Both the position numbers and the translations under genes were made by a program. A stretch of 64,000 nt of DNA from Histomonas meleagridis. Its lineage: Eukaryota; Parabasalia; Tritrichomonadida; Dientamoebidae. The notes beneath the pieces are model-generated. The model worked only from the letters and a program-made list of their open reading frames with translations. It ran no database searches and was not told the DNA's origin. This document shows, piece by piece, positions 21,435 through 32,817 of this stretch (its first letter is position 1; every line of letters starts with the position of its first letter). Where the stretch lies: NCBI GenBank assembly GCA_020186115.1, contig WSYJ01000134.1, positions 124,001 through 188,000 of the forward strand, written 5' to 3'.

Positions 21435-22363
21435 TTGGAAACAAAGACATTTTCTTTTAATATAAAAAAGGAAAATTAAAACAAATAAAAAATTAAAACA
21501 TTTTTCAAAAAAATTTTTATGACATGTTGAAGAAATTGACTTAAAAGAATCTATTAATAAAAAGAAATATCTAAAATACCACATAGATTCCTGCTTGTTA
21601 TGTATTATTTCACTTGATTTTGAAGGAAAAAAGAAAATGTTGTTTAAAGATGTTTGAAAATTTTTATGATATTGTAAATAGTTTTTGTAATTAAATGCAA
21701 TGCCATTACATGTGTGAACGCTTTTTACTTACTCTTGTTTTGAGTTTAAATAGAAGAAAATGCTTTGTTTTAGAATGAATTGGCTTATGGATAATAATTG
21801 AAAAGGAATAACCGGAAATTATTAATAAAAATAAAAGCGGATAAAAGGGAAGTCATAGTGTTGTTTAAAAAAGCTTTGAAGGATGAAAAATTTTTCAAAA
21901 ATAACGGTTTTGATCGGACTTTGATTCAATTTACCGACGTTTCGTGACTTTCATTTTTTATATGTTTTTTAGCAATCAGCATTATTTGGAATAAATTTCA
22001 TGTAATTTTATTTTCAGCGCTATGTTGAAGTTACTATAAATTAAAAATCTAGTCAGTATGCTTTCTTTAAGAAATATTTAGATAAATTAGATTCGTCCAT
22101 CATTCATTAATTATTTCTCTATATATTTAGTTAAAACATTAATTAATCAATGTTTTACACATCATTCCAAATGAAATATTTTATTTAGACCAAATGCATA
22201 ATTTTGATGAAAATTCAAAATATTATTAGAAATGCTAAAAAACGAGAAGCAAATACACAGATGCAGGTAGTAAAATATTGTTATGCATTAATATGAAAAA
22301 ATCATTCATCATTTAAAAGTGTATTAAAAAATTATAAAAAAAAAAAAAATGGTGCTATTTCAT
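21435..22363. other. AT-rich intergenic region
   Basis: No convincing coding region, RNA or repeat seen. It ends in a poly-A run (22340-22350) just past the stop of the LCAT-like gene. Confidence 0.55.
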
Positions 22364-23695
22364 TTAATCATCAACTTCCGATTGCTGACGAACATTGTCC
22401 AGCATAATATATGTTGTAAGATTTGCCCAAACCATCGGAGCGATGATATTTTTAGCTCTAACATTTTTGTGCCATTGACCAACATCATAGTTATTTGTAT
22501 AATTAAAGATTATTTCTAATGAAAAATAATTTCTGCTTAGACCAAGGTGATCGAAATCTTTATAACCATTCTTAAAGTCATAGCAAATGATTGCTTTGTC
22601 TCTCAACCAGTTCTTACATCCCCAAGTTGTTGCTATTTCAGAAACTGTTCCATCACCATCTGTATATATATAATCTGGATATTTATTATAGCCTTTCCTG
22701 AAATCAAGTCCTTTTAATGTTTGAATCTTTGAGTTATACAAAACTAAAACAGGAACGCCCGGATCTGCTGGTGGCTTTTGTGAAATATAAAGATTCTTTT
22801 GTAGCATCTTTATTGAGTTTCCTTGAAGTTTTCCATGTTCAATGAAGAAGTCTGGAACAGATTCAGGACCTAATGTTGTATTATCTTCTTTAATGATCAC
22901 AGTTGTTCCATTATACACTATATGATTAGGATATAACACATGAAGACAAGGCATATTCATAATTGCATTTTCTATTGCTTCACTATCAATAAATGATGCT
23001 AATGGGAATCTTTTAGACCATGAAATTGGAAGAGTAGCTGCTGATCCTGAAAATGCTGGTGCAAGAAAGATTACCTTTTCCACTATTCTTTCTTTCCACT
23101 CCCTTGTAATTTCAGGAGTGTTTCCTAAAAACTCAGATAATACCATACCGCCGAGTGAATAACCTAAAATAGTTATTTTGACATGATTTAGTTCGAATGC
23201 ACGTTCACAAAGATTTTTCAAATCATCAAAGAAAGTTGTATTTCTTAAACCTGAAATAGCAAGTCTCCAATCGAATGGGGCTGCAAATAAATTCTTTTGT
23301 TGATCATATCCTTTGCTAAGCATATAGTTAATGATTACATCAAGAGATGCAATAACTTGAATACCAAAAAGATCAACGATCTTTGCAACACCTTCAAATC
23401 CACCAAAATCATGTGAATGAAGATCAAGACCTGGCTTGTTTGTAATTATATCATTCTTTTCATCATAATAGGCCTCAAGTACTTCGAACATACAATTATA
23501 AAAAGGTGAAGGTATATATTTGGCATCAACCCAAACAATTTCTTCATCTAATTTTTCATAACAATACCAATACTGCGATTGAAATGTAGTTTTTTTCCCC
23601 CAGATTTGTGATCCATAAAGTCCTGGTATTAGAATAAGTGGTTTTAAATCAGAACATTGAGTTAGTGTTATAAAGAATGGCAATACACTTAACAT
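22364..23695 (-). CDS. LCAT/PDAT-like lipase or acyltransferase
   Basis: 443 residues from the ATG at 23695; the GTG 60 bases upstream is out of place because this ATG opens a signal peptide (MLSVLPFFITLTQC) and has an Initiator directly before it. The alpha/beta-hydrolase motifs are those of the lecithin:cholesterol acyltransferase family: LILIPGLYGSQIWG near the N-terminus, FDWRLAISG, the nucleophile elbow GYSLGG (Ser180), YTDGDGTVSE with the catalytic Asp, and FDHLGLSRN with the catalytic His. Likely a secreted or lumenal phospholipase A or transacylase acting on phospholipids. All three catalytic residues are present and the length is normal. Confidence 0.9.
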   Translation of the reverse strand: MLSVLPFFITLTQCSDLKPLILIPGLYGSQIWGKKTTFQSQYWYCYEKLDEEIVWVDAKYIPSPFYNCMFEVLEAYYDEKNDIITNKPGLDLHSHDFGGFEGVAKIVDLFGIQVIASLDVIINYMLSKGYDQQKNLFAAPFDWRLAISGLRNTTFFDDLKNLCERAFELNHVKITILGYSLGGMVLSEFLGNTPEITREWKERIVEKVIFLAPAFSGSAATLPISWSKRFPLASFIDSEAIENAIMNMPCLHVLYPNHIVYNGTTVIIKEDNTTLGPESVPDFFIEHGKLQGNSIKMLQKNLYISQKPPADPGVPVLVLYNSKIQTLKGLDFRKGYNKYPDYIYTDGDGTVSEIATTWGCKNWLRDKAIICYDFKNGYKDFDHLGLSRNYFSLEIIFNYTNNYDVGQWHKNVRAKNIIAPMVWANLTTYIMLDNVRQQSEVDD

Positions 23696-23703
23696 TAAAA
23701 TGA
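23696..23703 (-). promoter_or_regulatory. Initiator-like element abutting LCAT start codon
   Basis: TCATTTTA lies directly before the ATG at 23695, with the predicted +1 A at 23701, a six-base leader. This supports choosing 23695 as start. The rest of the gap to 24068 is plain AT-rich DNA. Confidence 0.6.
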
Positions 23704-24068
23704 TTGGTAAATTTTTTTTTTTATTAGGAACGAAAATATTTGTTTGTTTCAACACAACCTACAATAATTTTAACATTTTACATTCGTTGTACAAAATTTT
23801 TGTTTTAAAACTTTCATATAAAAAACAATTTCATAAAACTATATTATACTTAATCGTATTAAAACACTTATTTTCGATTAAATTCATAAATTCTTTTTTA
23901 CCATTATTTTAACGCATTTAACAAAATACTCAAATTAATATATACTACATTTAAATATCTAATTTCATATATAAATTTTAATCACAAAGTATATCACTAG
24001 AAAATATATAAAAATTCAGTGAATATACGATCAAAATCCTATGAAAAAGTAGATATAAAATTATGTTT

Positions 24069-27000
24069 TTATCTATTTAACCATTCATCACACATTTCTT
24101 CTACAGTTTGTTTATCAGGCACAAAACTAAACGGCGTTATTACAGCTCCCATTGGTCTCATTCTTTTATCCATTTCACTTTCATCATCATTTGTCCATGT
24201 AATCTTTTTCATCACTAATGAGAACTGGGAACTAGTATTCTTTACTCCAGAGAAGTTTTCCTTCAAACACTTTTGGAATACATTTTGTAAGTCTAAATCA
24301 ATGAACTTTTTCGTTGATTTCATTGATTTATTTTCTTTATTACCGATAGATTCCTGCATCTTATTTAACATATCAGCCCACTTCGAAAATGGGTTTATTC
24401 TCATTGCGTCGATTTCTTGTATGATTTGTTTAAACGAAAAAAGATCACTTGTCGAATCAAAATCAAGTAAACGGTCGTCCCATATAATTAACGGTGGAAA
24501 ACCGTTGTAATCTTTCATGTCGATGAAGTCCTCGATCATTTCACAAAGCGGTGGGAAGGTATTAACTATTCTTTCGAACATGTAAAAGTTCGTAGGGTCT
24601 GTACTATTCAGTGGCTTTTCTTCAAGAACTTCATTTCCAATTTCATTCAAATATAAATCAGCATATTGAATTCTTCCAGATTTACTTTCATCACGTGCTA
24701 CACGAGTGAACTGTCCTAGGTGCTGTTTAAATGACCCATGGACTTTAATAATTTCTTCCATTAATGAATATAATGGAATACGCATTCTTTTACTACCAGA
24801 GAAAAGACATTGTGTATAAAAGTTACAAATATCTTCTCCATCTTTCTCATCCATTTGGTTAGCAGCAGCGGAACAAATTTTTTTCATAAGTGAAAAGATA
24901 TCAATACTACTATTCGTTAAAAGATTTTGTAAAAGATACTTAATATTTTCATCTTCAACAAGCTTAATTAATGTTTGTATTGTGTTTTTCATCATTATTG
25001 ATTTTGGTGTTGAAGTTTTTAATGCATTAAAATCAATTGATAAAACACTCCACATCCAAGGAAGCAAAGCTAACAAAGCTGTATAATACCATTTTGTAGA
25101 TGTAGAAAACAACAAAGGGATCTTACATTGGACTATTTTGTTCAGTACAGTAATTGAAGCTTCTAATTGGAAAATTTCATTATTAGCAGAAGCGTCGAAA
25201 ATATAATGAGCGAATCCATTAAATGGGGTAAACCATTGTTTATGGAATTTCCAAAATGTACTTTCGGTATATTGTGTTCCATCTATTTTACTTTTTTCAT
25301 GGTTTAATATTTCGAAAAGTTTCGGTTTTGACAAATAAACGTCTATAATTTGGAGTGCCTCGGAATAAACGGGCGTCCACTTATAGGTATTAAACTTTAA
25401 ACATTCGACAGCTATCCAAAATATCGCAATTTCTGGGATTTTGGGTGGTGTTTCTTTAAGGTTATCTTGTACCACTCTTTTTAGTACACTTAAGAGTTTA
25501 CTAATGTATGAACAAATTGGTTTTGTATCATGTTCTTTTAAAAAGTTTTGTTGAGAAGTAATATTCGCTAAAGCTCTTGCCATTAAACCTATTATAGTAC
25601 TATCATTAATTGGTATACCTATTAAGCAAGGCCATAATACTGAGCTTCTTTGTAAATCACCACAACATAAACACCATCTTTGTATTTCCATTATGAATTC
25701 ATCCGCTTTTTCTTGATCATATTCCATCAAATATAAATAAATCGCATTCGATATTTCATATCGATCTGTTCCAGGGATTATCTCGATGTCGACAATCGAA
25801 GTCGATCTTCTTAAGTCATTACTTACAAATGAATTATATGTGGTAGGTATTAACCCTATAATTCTTTTGAGTTCTTTTAACTTTTCTAATGATTTACCAT
25901 CAGAAACTTTTTGTAACTCAGTTGTGATCAAGTCTAATAAGTTACGAATTTGTATTAAATAAATATCAATGTATACACATGAAAATGAAAATATGTACGG
26001 GATGAAGCTCAATATAGGTCGGATCGAATCTTGCGATATTTCTCCAACAAGTTTAATTAAAAAGACATTAAAATCAATGTTCTCATATTTGGAATCTAAA
26101 AATAATTCCGATTCTTTTGAACATTGTTGTGATATTAAGTTTTCCGAAAATGTGTTTTTAAATGAATTATAATAATATGAAATAAACTTCATTTTTGTTA
26201 TTATGGTATCACCAACTATTGAAGGCTTTAAATGATAAAAATATCGAATTAATGCTATTAATGATTGATTATCAAATTCAGTGTCTGTAGCAAATGAGAT
26301 TAATATTAATAAAATTGGCTCGAAATTGGAATTTACTTCATTACCATCCATAACTAAACTTCTCCAAACTTGAAATATTGGTGATGAAAAGTTATTAATA
26401 TTTCTATTTGATAAAAATGAATTAAATAATTTTTCAACAAATGATCTACAACTAAAATGTATAAATAATGATTCACTATCCTTACATATAACTCTATTTT
26501 CGATGTCGAATTTAATTAATTCAAACCAAGGTATTAATACACTTAAAAATCGTTCAAATAAAATTGACTGATAATTCTTCAAGTAAATCATTGAATATAA
26601 CAATAACTGCTCTGTGCAGAATTTGAAATGTTTACTTAAAAGTCGCGACAATTTGTTTACAACTTCTAATTTGATTAGTTTACCAAAATCTTGACTAATT
26701 GAATTTAATTCGATAAATAATGAATTTAAACCATAAGTATCACCATCATTATGAATCAATAAAATTATTGGTGTAAGAGTAGCTATAGTTATAAACACAT
26801 CATCCGATAAATTTTTAGTTGAATTACATATATGAATTAATGAAGTTAATATTAAAGTACCACAAGTTTCATATATTATCGAAATTTGTTCTTGATATTT
26901 ATTTGTAGTTTTATGATAATGATTCCATTGTTGTTCTTTTAATAACACGTCTAAATCTAATAAATTAGGTCGATTCGAACGTCGGAAATATCGTGATATA

Positions 27001-29429
27001 GCTTGCATAAAAGGTTGCCCATTTGGATGTAATGAGAAATCTAAATATCTTGGATATAATATTTCGAAATGATTAATTAATAAGTTTAATAATAATCCTT
27101 TCGATGTTGTTGAGAATTTTAACATCAAATTCAAAAATGTATCACTTTGTATATAATTATAATTACTTCCTTCTTCTTTATCATCGAATTTATTAACAAA
27201 AAAATAACTCGATAATGACAATATTGAAAAATCTCTGATTTTCTCATGTGATACTGTCGACAAATTCATTAATATTTCGAATAAATATTTAAGACATTTT
27301 TGTGGATTATTCGGATTAATATAACATGAACAACATGGAAATGGTGCTTCAGGTTCTACAAAAAATTTCTCTTTAAGGATTTTATAAAAGCGATAAACAC
27401 AGACTAAAAAGTCTGTTATTTCTCCATGAGTTTTTTGTTCATATTGTATTATGTTAGTATTATATTTTTCGAGAAATGTACTTTTTACATCAATTATTTG
27501 TGTTAAGAAAATTTCTTTTTTGATTAATTCACTACTAATAGTTTGTAATATAGTAATAACATTATTAAAAAATGTTTCCGAATTAAATAATATCTTTGGA
27601 GTGTTCGAATTTAATAAAATCACTTTTAAGATTGGTGATCTTGGATATTTTAATAAATAATTTAATACAAGTTCATGTTTTTTTGATGGTATTGATGATA
27701 TCATTAATCGACAACTTGTAGGATATTCATCGAATAATTTATTTGCACTTTTAAGCGCATGTTTTAATATATTTTCATTTAATGTATGCTCTTCAATCAT
27801 AAATGAACATAAACATGTTAATATGTTTAAATAAAATTGTTCATAACCTTTATGTTCATTAGGATTCTTTAATATATATAATGAAAAATGTTGGAAATTT
27901 TCAATAGCTTCATAATATTTAGAGATATCTTCTGCATCTCCAAAAACTGTAAGCATTAATTGCCATAATGTTGAGAAATTAGAATTACATGTATCTTCAA
28001 AGTTTAACGTAGTTATTGGACGTGATAATTGTGTCTTTTTCTCAAGTAAATTTGAAATTCGATTATCAATTTTAGGATCAATTAAAAGTGGAAATAAATT
28101 CATATGACTATGAATATAATGACTTAATGTGTTATCATTTAATTTATATAAGACATAAGTAAGTTTTAATGATGTATGTCGAATATGTGGATGATTACTA
28201 CATAATCCAATTAATGCGATTGAATTAACTCGATTTAATTGCTCTGTAGAAACTGTTAATTTGGAGTTATTATCAAGTTTTAAAGAAGCAAAAAATTGAT
28301 TATCAAAAAATCGAGAAATGGCATGAATAAATGTGTTTTGTTGTTCAAATGAAAATAAATGAAACTTACTCGATAATTGATATACAACCTCTACCATCAT
28401 CTTGGCATAATTAGGATATAATAAATTCATTGATTGAACCCATGAGATTTCTGCAGCTGATGTATATGGATTTGATGTTAATATATCACATAAAAGAAAA
28501 TAACAATCCTCAAAAGTGACTTCCTCTGAAAAATTGGTGTAAAGTAAAGTGTACATTAAACGTACTCCATAGTCATCTTCATCTTTTTCAACAGAAAATT
28601 GGAGTAAAGGTGGTGACTTGTGAAATTCACAATCAATATAACGAGAATAATAATTGGACCATGGTTCAACAACGTCACGTTTAGATTGAGGATCATATCC
28701 AATAGGAAGTAAAAATGTTGAGGTGTTATATATCTCTGAAAAGGATACAAGGGCATCTAGCTTCCCTGGAAAACCACATGAAAGATTGGATTTCCGAAAT
28801 TTGGGTGAAATAATTGTGGATTGACAAGAAAATAAAATGTTGGGAACAAAGGCAGTGGGATGACTACTATAATCAACTACATTCGGAAAGTTTAAAAAAT
28901 AGGATTTGGATTTTTGTTTGACTAATTCACGAAGTTTAATTAATGAAAGTCCAAAATCAGTTTGAATGAGATCTGGTGATTTTGGATCAAAGAAATCAAA
29001 GTTGTTGGTTTTAGTTATCCCGTTGTGTGGAGATAAAGGTGCAAATCTAAGAAATCCTGAAGCAGGATCCAAAATATGATGAGAAACATCAACAGCTAAA
29101 ATTTTAATTAATTTGTTTTCAGAATTGAATATATTTTCAATGAGTTTTTCTACAAAAAATTTGAAATTATATGCTGATAATTGTGAAATGATGTTGGCAA
29201 TTAATTGGCGAATGCTTTGATCTGTTATTGAAGGGAAAGCATTTACGCAACAATCGAATATATCAATTGTTCTCTGTTCACTATAATCATCAGGACAAAA
29301 CGAGAAAAAAAATCCTGGAATTTTACTAGTAATATTGTTTCCACGTAAATAAGAAAGAGCGTTTTGGATTCCTTCTTTGTTTATATCTGGTTGAAATGCT
29401 TTCTGTAGCTCGTTTAGAGCTAGCTCCAT
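24069..29429 (-). CDS. Giant HEAT-like solenoid protein, possibly Furry/Tao3-like
   Basis: 1,786 residues, almost entirely alpha-helical with no signal peptide, transmembrane helix or catalytic motif. It opens MELALNELQKAFQP and ends TVEEMCDEWLNR. The order of helical blocks, a central LIPWFELIKFD..LFIHF..FVEKLFNSF..VWRSLV..LRP-like segment, and the great length recall the cell-morphogenesis proteins Furry/Tao3/Mor2, which scaffold NDR kinases. Other giant HEAT proteins such as the proteasome activator Blm10/PA200 are alternatives; the C-terminus lacks the Blm10 HbYX tail. The family call is therefore tentative, but the ORF itself is secure: one uninterrupted frame from an ATG. The next minus-strand gene starts 1.3 kb upstream. 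Confidence 0.85.
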   Translation of the reverse strand: MELALNELQKAFQPDINKEGIQNALSYLRGNNITSKIPGFFFSFCPDDYSEQRTIDIFDCCVNAFPSITDQSIRQLIANIISQLSAYNFKFFVEKLIENIFNSENKLIKILAVDVSHHILDPASGFLRFAPLSPHNGITKTNNFDFFDPKSPDLIQTDFGLSLIKLRELVKQKSKSYFLNFPNVVDYSSHPTAFVPNILFSCQSTIISPKFRKSNLSCGFPGKLDALVSFSEIYNTSTFLLPIGYDPQSKRDVVEPWSNYYSRYIDCEFHKSPPLLQFSVEKDEDDYGVRLMYTLLYTNFSEEVTFEDCYFLLCDILTSNPYTSAAEISWVQSMNLLYPNYAKMMVEVVYQLSSKFHLFSFEQQNTFIHAISRFFDNQFFASLKLDNNSKLTVSTEQLNRVNSIALIGLCSNHPHIRHTSLKLTYVLYKLNDNTLSHYIHSHMNLFPLLIDPKIDNRISNLLEKKTQLSRPITTLNFEDTCNSNFSTLWQLMLTVFGDAEDISKYYEAIENFQHFSLYILKNPNEHKGYEQFYLNILTCLCSFMIEEHTLNENILKHALKSANKLFDEYPTSCRLMISSIPSKKHELVLNYLLKYPRSPILKVILLNSNTPKILFNSETFFNNVITILQTISSELIKKEIFLTQIIDVKSTFLEKYNTNIIQYEQKTHGEITDFLVCVYRFYKILKEKFFVEPEAPFPCCSCYINPNNPQKCLKYLFEILMNLSTVSHEKIRDFSILSLSSYFFVNKFDDKEEGSNYNYIQSDTFLNLMLKFSTTSKGLLLNLLINHFEILYPRYLDFSLHPNGQPFMQAISRYFRRSNRPNLLDLDVLLKEQQWNHYHKTTNKYQEQISIIYETCGTLILTSLIHICNSTKNLSDDVFITIATLTPIILLIHNDGDTYGLNSLFIELNSISQDFGKLIKLEVVNKLSRLLSKHFKFCTEQLLLYSMIYLKNYQSILFERFLSVLIPWFELIKFDIENRVICKDSESLFIHFSCRSFVEKLFNSFLSNRNINNFSSPIFQVWRSLVMDGNEVNSNFEPILLILISFATDTEFDNQSLIALIRYFYHLKPSIVGDTIITKMKFISYYYNSFKNTFSENLISQQCSKESELFLDSKYENIDFNVFLIKLVGEISQDSIRPILSFIPYIFSFSCVYIDIYLIQIRNLLDLITTELQKVSDGKSLEKLKELKRIIGLIPTTYNSFVSNDLRRSTSIVDIEIIPGTDRYEISNAIYLYLMEYDQEKADEFIMEIQRWCLCCGDLQRSSVLWPCLIGIPINDSTIIGLMARALANITSQQNFLKEHDTKPICSYISKLLSVLKRVVQDNLKETPPKIPEIAIFWIAVECLKFNTYKWTPVYSEALQIIDVYLSKPKLFEILNHEKSKIDGTQYTESTFWKFHKQWFTPFNGFAHYIFDASANNEIFQLEASITVLNKIVQCKIPLLFSTSTKWYYTALLALLPWMWSVLSIDFNALKTSTPKSIMMKNTIQTLIKLVEDENIKYLLQNLLTNSSIDIFSLMKKICSAAANQMDEKDGEDICNFYTQCLFSGSKRMRIPLYSLMEEIIKVHGSFKQHLGQFTRVARDESKSGRIQYADLYLNEIGNEVLEEKPLNSTDPTNFYMFERIVNTFPPLCEMIEDFIDMKDYNGFPPLIIWDDRLLDFDSTSDLFSFKQIIQEIDAMRINPFSKWADMLNKMQESIGNKENKSMKSTKKFIDLDLQNVFQKCLKENFSGVKNTSSQFSLVMKKITWTNDDESEMDKRMRPMGAVITPFSFVPDKQTVEEMCDEWLNR

Positions 29430-29670
29430 CGGAGAATATGGCCAAATAATAAGTCAAAAATCCATCGTTTTTGATTCAAAAATATGTTTGCAACAAAAAA
29501 TAAATATTCTCATCAATGATTATTTTTAAGTATATTTACAACATGCAAAGTATATACAATTTATGACTTTGTTTTTAATTTTACGTTATTTTATAATAAC
29601 TATTTCAAAACTTACAAAATCAATTAAAAAATTTTTTACGAATATCTACATTTATTAACATTAAACAATT

Positions 29671-30708
29671 TCAAATGCCACACCAATTGTTAAAATCAGC
29701 AATTTCTTTTCTCATATTCCTAATTGCTCTATCAATCAAAGCAGACTTCTTTGATAGTATCAATGCTATATTGATCAACTTTGCATCCACCACATTTTGG
29801 TTGTTTCTGATTGCATCGATTCTGTTTTCTAATTGGTTTAACTCGAATTCCAACTCACCTATTCGACATTTCATGTTCTCTTTAATTGCGTTTCCTTGAG
29901 TTATCAAGTTTCTCTTTCGCATCTGTAATCGCCGTTTTTGCCCTTCAAGTTCTGAAACTTTGTATGCCCGCTCGTTGTGTGCATTCTGTAAATCTGACAT
30001 CATTTGATCACCTTGCTTCCTCAAATTCTTTCCTTGTTGTTGTATAGATTCTCTCATTCGATTTGTTGATTCCTCAATTCTAGCACGTTGTGATGCCAAT
30101 TCATCATCAATCCTTTTTTCATCTGATTTCATCTGCTTTTCTATTTCGCCAACTCCTTGGGTTACATTGGCTATTTGCTTGGAAAAATTAGCTTCTGCTG
30201 CACGAGAATCAAAAGATAATGAAACATAATCACGAAGTGTAGAAACTAGAATCTTTGAATCACGTAAAAGCGTTGGATCTGTTTCAAGTTCTTGATTTAA
30301 TTGAGGCATCTCTAAATAAAACTTTGAAAATTTATTTCGAAAAACTTTGCTTAAAGATTGGATTTCTTTTGCTAGTTCACTTGTTGATATTACCGGCATT
30401 TCAACTGGAATTCCAGTAAGTCCTTCAAGCATTTTTGCATCATTGATAAGTTTTCTCCTTTCTGATTTTAAGCTATCATATTCGCGATTGAGTTCATCAA
30501 GATAATTTCTCTCTTCATTTATCTGGTTGTTTGTTGCCGCTATTGTGGTTTTGATATCAAAGATTGAATTATCTAATTGTTTGACTCTCCATTGTCTCCT
30601 ATGCATATCAGCTGCTCTTGGGACAACTTGCGCAATCGTAGACAATATTTCACGTCGTTTTCCATCAAATTTATTTACCATTTTTTCATATTTTGCTTCG
30701 AAGCTCAT
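29671..30708 (-). CDS. Coiled-coil protein, function unknown
   Basis: 345 residues from the ATG at 30708 (MSFEAKYEKMVNKFDGKRRE); the TTG just before it is not needed. Two long coiled-coil blocks, about 45-95 and 165-335, flank a short proline-containing section (GIPVEMPVISTSELA). The region is rich in Arg, Glu and Gln (RRLQMRKRNLITQGNAIKEN). There is no signal peptide or membrane segment. It may be a cytoskeletal or tethering protein; no family recognised. Confidence 0.85.
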   Translation of the reverse strand: MSFEAKYEKMVNKFDGKRREILSTIAQVVPRAADMHRRQWRVKQLDNSIFDIKTTIAATNNQINEERNYLDELNREYDSLKSERRKLINDAKMLEGLTGIPVEMPVISTSELAKEIQSLSKVFRNKFSKFYLEMPQLNQELETDPTLLRDSKILVSTLRDYVSLSFDSRAAEANFSKQIANVTQGVGEIEKQMKSDEKRIDDELASQRARIEESTNRMRESIQQQGKNLRKQGDQMMSDLQNAHNERAYKVSELEGQKRRLQMRKRNLITQGNAIKENMKCRIGELEFELNQLENRIDAIRNNQNVVDAKLINIALILSKKSALIDRAIRNMRKEIADFNNWCGI

Positions 30709-30824
30709 CAAGATAAGATTTTAACGTACAATTTTCAGTTTATTTTTACAATAATTTTTTTTGATTTGCCCTTTATTTGAGCACATATTTTTATATTAAA
30801 AAATTATTAAAAAAAAAGTTTGCT

Positions 30825-31478
30825 TTATTGCTCAAGAATTTGTTTCTTGATCTTAAGCACACTATCACCTTGCCGTATAACGACTGAATTATAAATCATA
30901 GATGGAATACTTCCACATGGATCAGCATGAACAATGAAAGTTAACCTTACACAATTCACATCTAATGGATCTGGTTCAGCTATATATGCTTGGAAAAACA
31001 TGTTACCTCTCACTAACCCTTTAACAATTGGTTTCAGCTGGTGATTTTCAATTGAAGTTCTTAATAAAATTAGTTTTCCTTCCACATGAGTAATTCTTTG
31101 ATACAGAAGAAAATCTCTAGGAGTCACCATAACTGATGGTGACTCGACGGCAATATAATAAAAGCATGCATCCGGATCATTTTCAATTTGTTGAAGCATA
31201 ATCCTTTCAATAAACCCATCATTTTGATCTTTTGGTGTACCTTTCTTTATGGTCGGTATATTTCTTAGTGCTTTTTCAACATCTTCCATTGTACAAGGAA
31301 TAGATACAATGCTTTTTACTTGGGAAAAATTAGAACTCGCATCATTTCTCATGTAAAAAGAAATTTCAGAGTTTTGTGATTTTAAAACCCATCCATTATC
31401 TTCAATAATTTTCAAAACATTTTCTAATTTTGATTCCCATTTTGATTGATATTGATCAATATCCAAGAGAACATTCAT
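30825..31478 (-). CDS. START-domain lipid-binding protein
   Basis: 217 residues, essentially one START (StAR-related lipid transfer) domain: an N-terminal helix, NGWVLKSQNSEISFYMR, the central SIVSIPCTMEDVEKAL, then SPSVMVTPRDFLLYQRI and the C-terminal helix PSMIYNSVVIRQGDSVLKIKK. START domains bind a lipid in a hydrophobic tunnel and move it between membranes. There is no other domain or membrane anchor, so it is a small soluble carrier. An Initiator-like TCACTTTAA directly abuts the ATG. Tandem with the coiled-coil gene downstream, separated by about 120 bases. Confidence 0.85.
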   Translation of the reverse strand: MNVLLDIDQYQSKWESKLENVLKIIEDNGWVLKSQNSEISFYMRNDASSNFSQVKSIVSIPCTMEDVEKALRNIPTIKKGTPKDQNDGFIERIMLQQIENDPDACFYYIAVESPSVMVTPRDFLLYQRITHVEGKLILLRTSIENHQLKPIVKGLVRGNMFFQAYIAEPDPLDVNCVRLTFIVHADPCGSIPSMIYNSVVIRQGDSVLKIKKQILEQ

Positions 31479-31487
31479 TTAAAGTGA
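31479..31487 (-). promoter_or_regulatory. Initiator-like element abutting START gene ATG
   Basis: TCACTTTAA on the minus strand, predicted +1 A at 31485, seven bases before the ATG at 31478. It matches TCAYTWYT except for the last base. Confidence 0.55.
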
Positions 31488-31967
31488 TATAAAAATAAAA
31501 TATATATAAAATAAAAACTTTTGATTATTGATCATCTGCAAATTGAGCAAAAGAAATTTAAACATTTTATATTTGAATTGAAAAATTTCAGAAATATTTC
31601 AATTTAGATAAATACTTTATAACATTCTATTATCAGAGTTTTGATAAGAATTAAAAATAAAATTTTGAAGTAAATCATTTCCTTGCTTAGTAATACTAGA
31701 TTGTTTATTATTATTTCAACAATAAAATATCCACTTTTAAATATTAATTTTGTATTAACATGTAAAACCATTATTATGTTTTTATTATAATCACACATCA
31801 ACAAATGATATATTTCCTATTATAAATAATGTTAAATATTTGAATCCAAATCCTTGATTAAAAAGAGAAATTACCTTTGTAATTGTTCTTTTATAATAAT
31901 AAAAAATTTCCAATTATTAATGCTAAATAATAAAGTATGAAATTAATGTTTTTCCTAAAGTATCATT

Positions 31968-32175
31968 GCCCATATCGTTACCCAAGCGACTGTATTCAAA
32001 TTTGAATGATAATACGATAAAAAATCACTCAATCAACCCATATCGTTACCCAAAACGGTTATATTCAGAAAATCATGTACGATATGGATAAAACCGCTTT
32101 TAAGTTGTTGTTGCAAAAAGCAATAGTTATTACGGTTTATACAAAAATTAAAATAAAAAGTGAATTTATTCAACC
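31968..32175 (+). repeat. Outer inverted repeat, left copy
   Basis: Begins GCCCATATCGTTACCCAAGC. The reverse complement of 37705-37939 matches it with moderate divergence, including TGTATTCAAATTTGAAT, TTCAGAAAATCATGT, AAAACCGCTTTTA and ATTAAAATAAAAAGTG. It has internal sub-repeats beginning CATATCGTTACCCAA at 31971 and about 32039. It may be the terminal inverted repeat of an element of nearly 6 kb. Confidence 0.75.
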
Positions 32176-32197
32176 AAAATTTAGGTTTTCATTATCC

Positions 32198-32230
32198 CTG
32201 TAGAATTGGGAAAAATTAGCATCATTATTA
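32198..32230 (+). repeat. Inner inverted repeat, left copy
   Basis: CTGTAGAATTGGGAAAAATT and following bases; the first 30 bases match the reverse complement of 35919-35948 with a single mismatch. It faces the ankyrin gene from upstream. Confidence 0.85.
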
Positions 32231-32817
32231 TTCATATGATGTGTACCTTTAATAAAAAATGATGTTTTTGACATTTCATCTATTTATATTATATTATATA
32301 ATTTAATGATTTACTTACCAACTTTTTTCCCTATATCATGTCAACCTGCGAGTTCCTACATATACTAATATGATTACGTATTTTGTTTAATTTTTTTCTC
32401 TTTTCTCTTCTCTAGATTTTTTTTTATTTTTTCATTATTCTTTTATTAAAATAAAATTTTCTTTTATTTATTAATTTTTATCCTTATTATTTAAATATTA
32501 AATAGTAATTCATTTTTTATAAATTAGATATTTTGTATATTCCCTAAAAATCATTCCCCTTTAACTTTATAAGATTTTAAATCAAAAGTATTCGAATTAT
32601 TTTAATTTAATTAGTCTATATATGTTCTTGATGTTTTTTCATACATTATTTATTATATCTCTCACAAAAATTAGACATATTATAAATGATTTTAAAATTT
32701 ATGTTTTATAAGTTAATAATATTATTTTAATTTTTATAGTTTTTTTCAAGTTAATGAAGATCAACATGTAAATTACATCATTGATCAATATAAAAAAAGT
32801 TAGTTAGATGGTGAAGA

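Noticed and set aside
24069-29429. Blm10/PA200 proteasome activator
   Set aside because: Giant HEAT length fits, but the C-terminal HbYX motif is missing and no Blm10 blocks are visible; a Furry-like call is only slightly better.
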